Positions 13,401-55,331 of a DNA stretch of 64,000 nucleotides are shown piece after piece (the first letter of the stretch is position 1; each line of letters opens with the position of its first letter). Location: contig VWYX01000008.1 of NCBI GenBank assembly GCA_013396525.1, positions 930,001 through 994,000 on the forward strand, written 5' to 3'. The notes beneath the pieces are model-generated. The model had not been told where the DNA came from, searched no databases, and saw only the letters and a program-made list of their open reading frames with translations. The stretch is from Chaetorhynchus papuensis. Taxonomy: Eukaryota; Chordata; Aves; Passeriformes; Rhipiduridae. The translations under genes and the position numbers were made by a program.

Positions 13401-14392
13401 CACACTGATAGCACTTTTTTTTTCCCCAACAGGACATAGACCCCCAAAATATTGTATGAGAATGCAAGTGCCATATGATAACCATGCTTCCATAACTCCG
13501 TCATTTCAAGAATAACAAAGTAAGAGAAAAATGTAAGAAGATGCAAAATGTTCCATTTTGATACAACTGCGTGAGAAAGCAAAGTCTCCCTAAACCTCTG
13601 AATGCCTCACACAGACACAGCAGATAAATGATGTGGGGTGGGAGGTGACAATCTCTGAGACCCAAGAGGATGGGAGAAAGATGCAGGGAGCTATAATGAA
13701 AGCTGTCACGTGCATCATCTTGCTGTAGCACTGTTCCTGTTAAAGATGTAAGAGCACTTGCAGATGTGAGATGCCGAAGAGGAACAGCTTAACATCCAAG
13801 TGCAGCCCTCAGAGGGGATCCTACAGAGCAAAAAGATTTTTAAAAGGCTGATGAAAACTAGAAGGAAACCAGAAGTAGAAAAAACACACAATAAACACAA
13901 TTTAAAAGTATATAAAACCATATACAAACCTCTGTTTATAAAGCCTTCCTCAAAGGCCCTGAAGGAAGAAATGATGCTCACTCACCCTCATGACATTTGT
14001 CTCCAACAAACCAATGTTGTGACTGATACACTGCACTCAAATGCAATAGAAAACTGAGGCCTTGACCAGCTGCAGCCTTTCTGGAAGGATATCAGGGCTC
14101 CCAGGAAAGAGCAGATATTAATCTGTGCCCAGGATGGCTCCATCCTGCCCATTTCCCTAGGCTTCCCATTTTCCTGGGCAAGAGCAGGCTGGTTCACTCC
14201 GAGCCCTGCACAGCACAGTACAGGAAGCATGTTTATCCCAGAAGATGCTGTAGTGACAGACTCAAAATAAATGAGGACTTCAGGATCAAAGGCACGATGT
14301 AAAATGTTAAAACATTTTCTGTCTCAAGGTCACCCATACAAAAATTATTACGGATTCTGTAATAATAGAAGCAGTCGCTTCACTGAAATTAA

Positions 14393-14398
14393 TTTATT
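14393..14398 (-). terminator. FHIP2A: Candidate distal polyadenylation signal AATAAA for FHIP2A
   Basis: The plus strand reads TTTATT here, giving AATAAA on the minus strand about 4.0 kb past the stop codon. I see no strong GU-rich downstream element, so this is only a candidate. Confidence 0.3.
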
Positions 14399-14986
14399 TT
14401 GAGAATATCCCTTTTAATCCTCCATGCATTTTTTAGCACAAAAAGTTGAGTTTTATCACAACCTCCTTCATAAAACTTAATATTGTATGTCTGGTAATGT
14501 GGCTGTTTCAACAATTCCTCACTGGAAATTCCCACATCTGTGAAACCTTGGCAACACTGTTAGTAAGTGACCTACACAAAGTTTAATAGAAAATTTTTAC
14601 TGAATATCCTCTGTTTAATGTAAACAAGGCAGGAGGCAAAACAAAGAGTATATATTTTATATAATTACACTATTTTACAGGGCACAGAAAGCACTGAAGA
14701 CATGGTTTGAAAATCCTGTATGATATGCAATATCAGATATGGATTTTCCATGTAGCCCCAGCTCTACTCCAGGACCCTTCAATCTTACCGAGTACTTTGG
14801 GTTAGTAATTCTTCTAGCAAGACAAAGAGCACTAATAAAATGTCACCTGTGAGATTGCACAGCAGGTTATGGTAGAAATTACCATGCATTTACAAAGCCA
14901 TTCCATGATTACTTGTGCCCTGTAAAATGAAGTGTGGCAATCTTTACACTAATCATAGTGTAAGCAAGCTCGGGATTCTGGTCCTT

Positions 14987-15016
14987 TTATATATATATAT
15001 ATGTATATATATACAT
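14987..15016. repeat. (TA)n microsatellite forming a self-complementary hairpin
   Basis: A TA run is interrupted by a single TG step (ATATGTATATATATACAT), so it can fold on itself. It lies inside the putative FHIP2A 3' UTR. Confidence 0.85.
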
Positions 15017-18000
15017 AGGTGATGTACAACCAGACTCAAGCTGTGCATCAAGTCACAGCTTTTATATTGCACAGACAAATACATAGTAAGAACATGACAC
15101 AGACAGGATGTGAATACCAGGAATATTACAGTCATATGAGAAACTAAGGACAAACTTGTTCTACCAGAGCTAGCACATGGCTTATTACAAAATTTTCTAA
15201 ATCAGAGTCTAAATCAAATACATACTATAAATGAAAAAAAACCATAAAAAAATGCTTCTATTTACACACATGTGCATCAGGATTAAAATGTGGTTTGGAT
15301 CTGCTTTTGGAAATAAAAAATTATTCTAGTATCCCATCTCAAGTATTTCAGTCTAATCCCAGTGGCCCCATTCCCTAAGGTGATGAGCCCTCGCCTTTCC
15401 CACTGACATCTGGAGGATCTGCTTAAGCCATGAGCTCTTCAGGGCATGTATTTTCTCAGGTGTCCCTTCTGGGTAATAAATAACCACATACAAACACACG
15501 CACATAGAAACAAAAGGGGCTTCTCAATGACATGCATAGATCAAAAAGGTGAAAACATGGACTTGAACTAACTTCTAATCATTAAAAAAAAAGAAAAAAA
15601 GTGCATGAAAAATATCACCACAAAAAATAATTCAACGAGTTCCATCTCTTAAGAAAGATTAAATCACTTTTACAAAAATAAAGGTCATTGTCATCAGGTA
15701 TGGTCATTAAGGGTTTGTAGGCAGCACTCACAAAAGCAGTTTAGGCTAAAGCAACTTTAAGGATTGCTTCACTTGTGTGAGGATGGATCCATGTCTTATA
15801 AATTTATCAACTAAATAACATTTGGTTTGCAAGAACATCACCAATGTCACTGGAGACTGAACAATCATAGCCTGAATTTAAGAGTGATTATAGTTCTATC
15901 TACTTATTTTTGTCATGGACAAGCTTAAGGAGCTGTGTTGGCAGCTCTGCAGTGTTTTGCATGAAAACACCACAGAGGCTGCAGCCTTTCAGTGTAATGA
16001 GCTCAGGTATCAGTGAAAACAGCAAAACAAAGGAGGTGATGTTAATGCTTTCCTTGGAGATCGGGCAACTCTTGAATAGCTTTATCAATTCTTGTATTAC
16101 GTGGAATGTTCTTGCAAGTTTTGTTTAACATTTCTCTCACTTTCCTTTATAGTAGTATTATCAGTTCCAGTTTCCACTGAAATTGGGACATTAAAAGTAT
16201 TCTGGAGCATATGCTTTAAAAAAAATAAATAAAATAGACAATTTGAGGAAAAAGTAATTAAGCTCAAGCAAAACCAACAAAGACCCAAATTCAGTAAAGC
16301 ATCAGCATTTCTGCTCAACAGCTTAACTTTGTTTATGTAAAAGACTGTGATTTAAGGAAAAATACTTGAAATTAAGCTTATGTTTAACTGTTTTGCTGAA
16401 TTGGGACCTTATAAATAACAAATGTATGTATTAAACATCACTCTGCATAGACATCAACATGTTCTAAACTATGTGTCAGGTATTAAGGAAGCTTCTAATG
16501 TGGACTGTCTGCAATACAGGTCACTAAAAATGACTTGCTATTTTCAAGGTATGTTTCTAAAGAAGAAAGATAAACTATGTGTAATTTTTTTAAACTTTAT
16601 CCTACTATGCTACTTGGACCTGAAAACACTTTGGAGCTAAATTCAGAAAAAAAACCCCAAACAGGTGAAGAAGCAAAACGTGCTTCTGTTTGCCAGAGAA
16701 ATGCAACACTTTTTACAAAAGTGTCCCAGTACAGGGAGCCACTGAATACAGGTTTTACCTGCCAAAATGCTTCCCTGGTTCCAGAACTGCTTTCTCCAGC
16801 TGAACCTGTACTGGAAGCTTTTCAGTAGGATGCTCTTCTCTGGTGACATGAATAAATTTAGCCCATTAACTGTGACACTGCTCTAATTAACCTGCTAACT
16901 TAGAAGGCCTCTTAACATCCAGCTTCCATAAATATTAAAAAACAAGACCTCAAAGGCATGAATAGAGAACAGAATCTGATTCTAGGTACAGTCATGTAAA
17001 TCCAGAAGAATTCCAGTGACTGAATAAATTAGTCCATGTTTGTACATGAGCAATGACATCTGAAATGGGCATTAGCTGTGCAAACAGGGGGGGCAGGAAA
17101 GACAAACAAGGAAAGACAATGTAAACTGAAGGAGCTGAGCTCTACCATGCCTTGTTCAAAGAGGGGAAGAGGTGCTACCCACGAGCGTGGGGAGCAGGGC
17201 AGGTCACTGGGTGTGACTGCAAGGGCCAGCACAGCCACCTGCCAGTGCACAGGGTGCTGGCAGTGAGGACCCCCTGCAGGGCAGAAGTGAAGCACCATGC
17301 ATGGCCTCTGCTTGCAATGCCAACACCTGCCCTGGCTGATGGCATTCACATGGAAAAGGAGTCACTGAAAGGTGTTCCTGCATCCCAGCACTGTGACAAG
17401 CAGGTGTGAGTTTTGGTCCTATGTAAGTAATCAATGCTTTAACTGAGTTGGCATCACTGTGATGGTTAGATAAGCAATAAAAATATCTCTCAAAATAACA
17501 GAATGTATATGCTGCCGATTTTCAAGGCACAAAAGATTCTTAAACCAATTCAGACTAATACCAATTTAAAAGAAATTAAAAATACTGTTTCAGCAACAAC
17601 TGCTGATGACCTATAATTAACCTATAACGTAAAGGTGACATGAGTCAAACAACTGGAGTTCCCATGTAAAAAGCTAAAGCAAATCTAGTTATACAGATGA
17701 CCTGGAGATCAATCACTTGGAATGACAGAGACAAACATGCTACAGACATCTACACTTCAGATGTATTTGTTATGGATGTGATGCCGAATCAGGATTGATT
17801 TCTTTAGTATTGATTTTAGACTAATATATCTCTTGGAGTAATCCACTGAGGAATCAAGCTCAGAGTTGTACTTAAGATCTACCAAAAGCAAAATGATCCC
17901 TCATTAACATATTCTATTGTATATCCATTGGTGGATTTTTGGAACTTCTTCATTTTTAATAACACACATTGCAACTATAGGTGTGTTTTTCTTTCATATA

Positions 18001-18411
18001 TCCAACTGAAAAGAAAAAGAATTAAGACATAAAAATGTTATAAAATTAATTTGCTTTTTAAAAAGTAGTATGGTCACAAAGAGCAAATTGGTGCATGTGA
18101 GCCCCAGGACATACAAGAGCCCCAACTCTCTAAACATTGTCATCAGAATAACCAAGGCCTGATGTCTGTGGTCTTCATGCAGCTTTTGCAGCTCTTCACA
18201 CAGTGGCTAAAAATGCTGTGTATTGGTTTCTCCCCAAATGCCTTCGCTCATATTCCAAGTCCATTTGCAATCTCAACATCTGGTGAAAGGAACTTGTCTT
18301 CCAAACATCCCCTGCCACTTTGCCAGGAGGCACCACCTTCTCTCTGGGTGTTACCAGTGGTCCTCTCGCTGAGCCCAGCCCGGAGCCGGGGGTGGCTCGG
18401 CCCGGGGCTGC

Positions 18412-48485
<30,074 letters not shown>

Positions 48486-48944
48486 CCTGTCCCGCGACTG
48501 CAGCAGCCGCTGCCGGGAGGACCTCGAGAGCTCCTCGATCCGCCGCCGCCGCCGCTCCAGGGTGAGGGCTGCATGCGGGGGCCTGGCCGCTGAGATCGGG
48601 CGGGCGGGCGCCGGCTCTGCCTCTCGCTCCCCGGCGGACACCGTGGCACTGACACCGCCGGGTACGCGGCGGCGGCTGCCGAGGCTCCGGGTGACCTGCA
48701 GGGGCCGCCACCCCCCGCACGCAGCTCGGCCCGGCTCTGCCCGCCCCGCTCCGCTCCGCCCGGCCCCGGGCGCTGCCAGCCGGGAGCGCCGCGTTCCCGC
48801 CCGCTCGGGCCTCTGGTACCGGCCCCAAGGTGCGGGCGGGGCGGGACACGGGCGGTGCGCGACGCTGCCGGGCTGCGAGCGGGCCAGTGCTGTGCCCCGA
48901 GCCACCCCCGCTTCTGCGGGCACCTCCCGGCCAGGGAAGTGAGT

Positions 48945-49562
48945 AACAGTCACGGAATCGCTTAGATTGGAGAAGACCTCTGAGATCATCGAGTCCAACC
49001 TACGACCGAACCCACGTCAACCAGACCATGGCACTGAGTGCCATGTCCAGTTTTTCCTTAAGCTCCTCCAGGGATGGTGACTCCACCACCTCCCTGGGCA
49101 GTCTATTTCAGTGTCTAATCACCCTCTATGTGAAGAAATTCTTCCTAATGGCCAACCCAAACTTCCCTGGGACAGCTTAAAACTATGTCCTCTTCTGTTG
49201 CTGGTTGCCTGGGAGCAGAGCCTGACCCCCACATGGCCACAACCTTCTGCCAGGGAGTTACAGAGAGTGATAAGGTCCTCCATGAGCCTCCTGTTCTCCA
49301 GGCTAAACAGCCCCCATGCCCTCAGCCACTCCTCACAGCTCCAGACCCTTCCCCAGTTTCTTTGCCCTTCCCTGGACTAATTCCAGCACCTCAATGTCCT
49401 TCCTGAATTGAGGGGTCCAGAACTGGACACAGCACTCGAGGTGTGGCCTCACTAGTACTCAGTACAGAAGGACAATCACTTGCCTGGTCCTGCTGGCCAC
49501 ACTATTCCTGAGATAGGCCAGGATGCCATTGGCCTTCTTGCCCACCTGCGCATAGACTGCCT
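48945..49562 (-). mobile_element. CR1 LINE, about 0.6 kb 3' portion abutting the FHIP2A CpG island
   Basis: The plus strand begins CACGGAATCGCTTAGATTGG (reverse complement of a CR1 end) and runs through GATGGTGACTCCACCACCTC, TGAAGAAATTCTTCCTAATG and CTGGTCCTGCTGGCCACACT, all CR1 landmarks in order. It is the longest CR1 copy here. Its 3' end sits only about 460 bp from the FHIP2A start codon at the very edge of the CpG island. Similarity fades beyond about 49,560. Confidence 0.92.
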
Positions 49563-49857
49563 CAGGCGAGGGGAAGGGGTGCCCAACTCCACAGTCCCTG
49601 TGCCCAGAGGCTGCCATCAGGCTCCCACAAATGTCTCTGGGGTCCCTCAGAATCGTGAGGGTGGGGAGACAGCTGCCTCCACCCTCCTGCCGGCATGGCA
49701 TGGATATGGAGCAGCCCTGGCATGTATGGCAAAAGGCCCAGCTTGCTGTCTACTGAGACATTTTGGGTCTGTCATCATCCACAGGGACAATGACATCCTC
49801 AAGGAAATAACTCTTCACAAAGCAGTGTAAGGGTGATGAGCTCAGAAAGTCAGTGAC

Positions 49858-49998
49858 AAGTGGTGGAATCATCATCCCTGAAAGTGTTCAAAAAATGAGT
49901 GGATGTGACACTTTGCAATATGGTTTATTGGACGTGGTGGCATTAGGTCAAAGACTTGACAGTCTTGGAGGTCTTTTCCAACCTTAAATGATTCTATC
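49858..49998 (+). mobile_element. CR1 LINE 3' end fragment, plus orientation
   Basis: A diverged CR1 tail: GGAATCATCATCCCTGAAAG, then GTGTTCAAAAAATGAGTGGA, GGAGGTCTTTTCCAACCTTA and the terminal ATGATTCTATC. It is in opposite orientation to the copy at 48,945-49,562. Confidence 0.9.
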
Positions 49999-52900
49999 TT
50001 GTTGCTGCTGGGTGAGAGGCTGGTGGCGAGGGTGGCATGGTCCTTGCAGGGTAGCACAGCTGAGAGGGCTTGTGGCAATGTGCACATTGCCCATTTCACT
50101 GTTTGTTGGCTTTTTCCCACACAGAGAGGAGACAAAGAGGGCTTTATTTCACCTCCAAATCAAATACTTCAGAGAAAAAGATCATCCTTCCCATTTTGCA
50201 GTGCCACAGGAAAAGCATAGGTAACATGGGGTGAGCAGAAGTTATAGATGTAGCTGGCAAGCAGTATGATGTTTTGGAAAATGTTTGGACACTGGGCAAA
50301 TTGAAGTGGGAGAACAGGATTGCTTTGGCACTGGGTAGTAGAATGAAATGTTGAGAAAGTGACAGACCAGTATGGGAAAGGGAGGAGAACCTTTAGTATC
50401 AAATGAAGAAAAGTTTCCACATTAATTTTTGGAGGTGAATGAACACCGGCTTCCTCATATGCTTAGGAGTGAGCAGAGAGAGATGAATCAAAAGACAGGA
50501 CAAAACTACTATTTAATTGCTGTTCTTTAAATGGTGTCATCTGGGAAGTCTGACTATGACTTGATGCTGTGATGAAGTCTTACTAATGATTCTGCTGTAC
50601 CGATTGCTCTTACTACCCCTGTGCTTTGCAGGCATGGAGAGCTACAGCCCAAGTACCCTGTGGAAGTAAATACTAGTTGTTTGTGGACACCTTTGTTGCA
50701 GTTGCTAAGGAGCAGAGCTATTCCCTTCTCAAAACCCGAAAATCCAGATATGTCAATATCAATTTAAAAGGTAATTATGTCAGGGTTTTAAAAATCTGTT
50801 TATTCTCTGTTTGTCAAGTTATATTCTATAGCTGTTCCTAGGAAATGTAAATTTTCTATGTGGGTAGTCATATGATGAAACATCTCTGTGTTTAGGTGAT
50901 TATTAACTGGACAGGTGCTGCATTTGGAAGGTGTCTGCCTATCTGTGTCTGAGAGAATGTGGTAGTTTAAGATGCTTTTGCAATCTATTTTTTCCTGCAA
51001 AAATGTCTTTTGAATGTGCTTGGGCTTTCCAATCTCTGAGCAGCAGAATGAATAAAGAAACAGCAAGATATCATGAAGATATAAAAGGAGACAGTTTTAT
51101 AACTGTGAGAGTATTCCTAATCGTACTTAACAATTTATGAAGTCATAAATCACAGAATCACAGATGGTGAGGTAAAGCTTTTGTAATGCTTGAAGGCCTT
51201 TTATTATTCTAAGAGTGACTGATATATATAAATGCATTATTATTTAAATAGAACAGTTCATTGTGGTTGAAATTAAGATTTTGGTTGTAAAAGTGACTTC
51301 TTATTAGGACTTCTCAATGTGAAATGCCATGCAGTAAAGGAAAAAAAGAGAAAATATTACATGTAACTGTTTATTCCTAATCTTATTAAACAAATTGAGT
51401 GTCTGCATACAGCCCTGCATTTACCAACTGATAGATTGGGCTTGAATTTATAGCCGTAGTGCAGAATCCAGTCTGTAGTGCTTATATGTCTTGCAAATTG
51501 TAGATATATTTTTTTAAAGCTGTTTTAAAGTAGTCTCCAATTTCTCAACCATATGTATGTATTTCTCACTGCTGGGAATATTGGATAAATACTGACAAAC
51601 CAGTAGTAATGCAAATCACTGGAAACTAATGGAAAAATTATTTCACCAGGGTCAGTGCAGAAAAACTCAGCTTTTTGTTGGGATACTTCTTGTTCTCAGG
51701 AGGAATGATTCAATTGGAGATGATGCAGTTATGGATGGGCTACCAATGTCATGTCATGTGCAACAATACATCTTCACCTGCTCATGTTTGATGTTGTTTC
51801 CACTAAAATGAACAAAAGAAGTATTACTACCTATTTTAGTACCCTTAAGAGCACAGTTCTGCTGGCTTGGGGCTATTTTTTTTTTTTTTTGGCAAGGTAG
51901 TTCTTTTTTTGGAGTAGTACATGCAGTGAGTTAGTGTTTTGCTTTAATGTGAGAAGTGAAAGCATGAAAGTGAGACTGTTCTAATTGAAAGAGCTTTTGG
52001 GAACTTTCTTCTTTCTTACAAATTAATGAAATTGTCTAGATTAAATCAATTTCGATGGTGTGTGACAGTGAGATAATGTGCTGGCTTTTCTATCTGAAAA
52101 TCTCTCTGCTATTTGGATTGATGGCACCAGGCCAGTGTCTAATGGATGCATTTGTCTGCATTACAGAAGGAGTTCCTGAAGTCTGGACTTTTGCTTCAGA
52201 GAACCTGAAGATTTGGTGAATTTTTTTACCCTAGGATTAAATTTTCCTGTTAGAGCTATGCCCAATATCTGTTGATATTCTGTGCAGGATTTTATTGTGT
52301 TTACAATAATCAGATTGACATCTACGTTTGCAGTGACTACTTGGATGAAATAAAGAATGAAGTTCTAGCAGCTCAGCATGATCTCTGCTTTTGAGGAGGG
52401 CTAAGGAGATACTTAACATCTTGTTCATAACCTTTCTGATGCTGGGCTTTATTACAGAAAGCAAGCATGCTGTGCATTACATACTGGAGAGCATGCAGTG
52501 GAACTGAAATCATTTTCTGTCATGAGTTTTCTGGTTCTGTGCTCTCAGCTGCATACATCACCTCCCTCCTTGCTGTTTCGCTAGCAGCTCCATGTAATCA
52601 GCTCATGCAGTATTTCATAAATCCCATTTTCAGGCATTTCCTGGCCTGGGCATTCTGTTCCACATCTGCACATCTGCTCCTTCTGTGGAGACATTCATTT
52701 GTCTTCTGCTGGGTTACAAACTTCCTAGTCATTCATCTATTGTCTGACTGCTTACCTGTCACATCTGCAAGAGTCTCCTGACAGCAGCACTCATTGCTCC
52801 TGTGGAGGACACAACACTGGGCAAATACTGCGTGCCCAGCAGCTGCTCCTTCCTTGTTTGTGCTTCAGTTACACTCTCCGTACCACCCTGCTCTGCCTTA

Positions 52901-54062
52901 TGTAATGGCTTGTAAAGGAGACCACGAGGAGGTCAGAAGTACATGTTGTCAGTGAAATGAGACATTTCTTTTCCAATCACATAATGTTTTCCTCAAATAT
53001 TTCTGTTCCACTGGAAGCGCTAAAATCCGATCTTTTCTCTATAAGTAAATGTATGGATGTTCTGCCAGTATCTGCAAGTGCTAGCATAACATAAATTATT
53101 GAAAGCAGAAAAAATACACTCAGATGTGATCAGTTAGAGCTTAGCCAACTTCACTGCAGTCTGCAGGCTGGCAGGAGCACAAGGATATTTTTCTTGTGGT
53201 AGTGGAAGCTGAAGAAGGAGATTAAAGATAAACTACTGGGTTTGTGGTATATTGCAATTGTAATGAATGCAAGGGTCTGAATGTGGTATAAATAAACATA
53301 AAACTGGTTTTTGCCCTAAAATACTGGGAAAAAAAATTGAGTGGTCTACCTGATATAAATTGGTTCCCTCAATCTTTCATCTGAGTACTTGCAGAGCGGG
53401 AAGTCTGGAAACCAGAGCCTGTGTGTGTTTCTGGGGACAATTTAGGTGCTTGGCCTTGACCTTACTGAGAGATTTCTGAGTCATTTTGGGATCAGCTCTG
53501 ACTGCATTGTTTGTTTTCTAATGCATAATAAGATTTCATTGTTACTTACATCTTTGGATTAAGGACTATAATCTGTTGATCCCTAAAATGTCATCAGATA
53601 ATCTGTTTAATCATAAGCAAAAGCTGATCTTGATAGTCCGTATGAGTTATGCAAAATAATTCAGGCACGTTACTACCGTGCAAGTATAGAAGCTTTCAGC
53701 AGAGCTGTCTTTCTCATTAGTCCACAATTAAAAGTAGGTTTTTGTCAGACTTTAAATTCACATATCTTTGGCCTGAGGTATAATTGAAATCTCTCGTGGA
53801 GCCTGGCATTAAATTTTGAAATTGTAAAACATCTTAATTTTGAAGCAAGTGTCTAAAATATTTATGACGCAAGGCACTTGGTAGTGGCTTCGTGATTAAT
53901 TTTAAATTATTGATAGCACAATTATCTAGGCAGGCCCGAACTCTAATGCCACAACGCGCTCCAGCGTTCACTATCCATGAAGTTGCGTTAGAGAATTCCA
54001 GCGATGTTCTCCGTGTGTTACACCGGGAAGAGGCCGCTGCCTCCCGCCAGTCCCAGCTGTGG

Positions 54063-54080
54063 ACAGCAGAGGGCGCAGCT
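54063..54080 (+). promoter_or_regulatory. CTCF-like motif
   Basis: The sequence CAGCAGAGGGCGCAGCT matches the CTCF core (CCASYAGRKGGCRS) with one mismatch. It lies in a locally CpG-richer patch (53,930-54,240) of the intergenic space between the FHIP2A and divergent CpG islands. Confidence 0.5.
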
Positions 54081-55311
54081 GACCCGGCTTCACCTCTGCG
54101 ACAGGCAGCTGGAGGATTCAGAGCGAATCCCTCCCAGGATTTTTTTGGGGAAAAATATCCCTGTGTATCCCGTATAGAAGGAATTGGTGTGCCAGCGAGT
54201 AATGTTACCTCTGGGCTTAAGTGCTGCGTATGACTTGGCTTGTAAAAACTCTGGCACCTGGCAGCCCATCATGTTAGCAGTTCACTCGTCCTGCTTGGCT
54301 CTCAGTGATGGTTTTTGAAGCTACAGGACTGGTCGGAGTTTACAAAGACATTGACTAACCCCCGTGGCTGTCACATCCCACGTGATATATGCGTCACCTT
54401 TATAACAACTAAACCCCAATGAATTTAAGACGGGTCCTGTGTTTAAAGACCGGCCCTTCTTGACAACAAAGTGAATTATCCTGTAGTTCCCGCAGAGGAG
54501 AGTGACCGTGAATGTCACCATTGCTTTATTTTACCTGTGGGTGGGGGTAGAGGGAGCACCGGAACATTTCCTGTTAGAATTTCATGTTCAGAAGCTATAC
54601 TCTGAGCCAAACTCCCATTTCCAAAAAAAGTATGTACAGCTCAGTCCTTTGTAATTTCTTTCTGAGTCATCAGCCCCGTAGGAACGAGCGTCTGTACTTG
54701 GATGAAGCCTTTAAGGAACTGAGCTGGAGGCACTACTGGCAATGAGCAAAGAAAATGAAGTCTGTAGTAGACCCAGCGTCACGTAGGAATATTTCTGTTG
54801 CTCATCCCTGTTCTCTTGCCTCAGGCTGCTTTGGACTAGTTTGACATTCAGGCCTCATGTTGTGAAATGCTGAAGTAAGCAGACCTGTGTCTGTAATATA
54901 GCTAATATAAAGGAACCTGTTCCTGATTAGATCTTGGAGTGGTGCTGTAATACACTGTACTTGATTCCTGCCTGGCAGCTCGTGTGCCAAGTGAAGTATT
55001 TCCAGGCATTTAGTTTCTCTGGGTTTATGTTCAGAAGCTGTTATCTTCTGGGTCTTCCAGGAATTCCCAGGTGGTGTATTTTGAGCTGTTATTTGTACCT
55101 GGGGTGCTTGACTGCTGCATCAGACACCCGCAGTCTGTATTTCCTTCTTCCTCTCCAGCAGCAGCAACCAGGCAGCAGAGAGCCAATTGCTATATTGGCA
55201 TTATGTGTACATCATAAATCACAATTCTGCGTTCAGATGTAGAAATCCTGTACTCACATTAATCAGTTTCTGTGAGGTGTTGCAAAACAATTTGTCCGAG
55301 ATCCAGATCCC

Positions 55312-55331
55312 AGCCCGCAGAGGGCAGCCTG
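55312..55331 (+). promoter_or_regulatory. CTCF-like motif, second site in the same orientation
   Basis: AGCCCGCAGAGGGCAGCCTG fits the CTCF core with one mismatch. It is 1.25 kb from the site at 54,063 and points the same way. Confidence 0.42.

Larger units (their letters stand above)
7202..14369. other. Gene-poor intergenic DNA
   Basis: It contains a pyrimidine-rich tract at 7,276-7,355 and TA/CA microsatellites at 9,871-9,886, 10,393-10,415 and 10,741-10,820. A short isolated CpG-rich patch lies at 11,740-11,850. A 130-codon open frame at 8,179-8,571 resembles no protein family I know and is probably chance. Confidence 0.6.
14370..18411 (-). other. FHIP2A: Putative FHIP2A 3' UTR
   Basis: The sequence after the stop has no further coding exon that I can recognise. 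The first canonical minus-strand AATAAA I could find downstream of the stop is at 14398-14393, which would give a 3' UTR of about 4 kb. ATTAAA variants near 17,957, 14,582 and 14,614 are alternatives. The region includes a TA-repeat hairpin at 14,987-15,016 and a GC-richer stretch at 17.05-17.43 kb. The true end cannot be fixed without transcript data. Confidence 0.35.

Noticed and set aside
1..14369. TRUB1 exons downstream of FHIP2A
   Set aside because: Synteny made this worth checking, but no minus-strand frame shows the pseudouridine synthase motifs I know.
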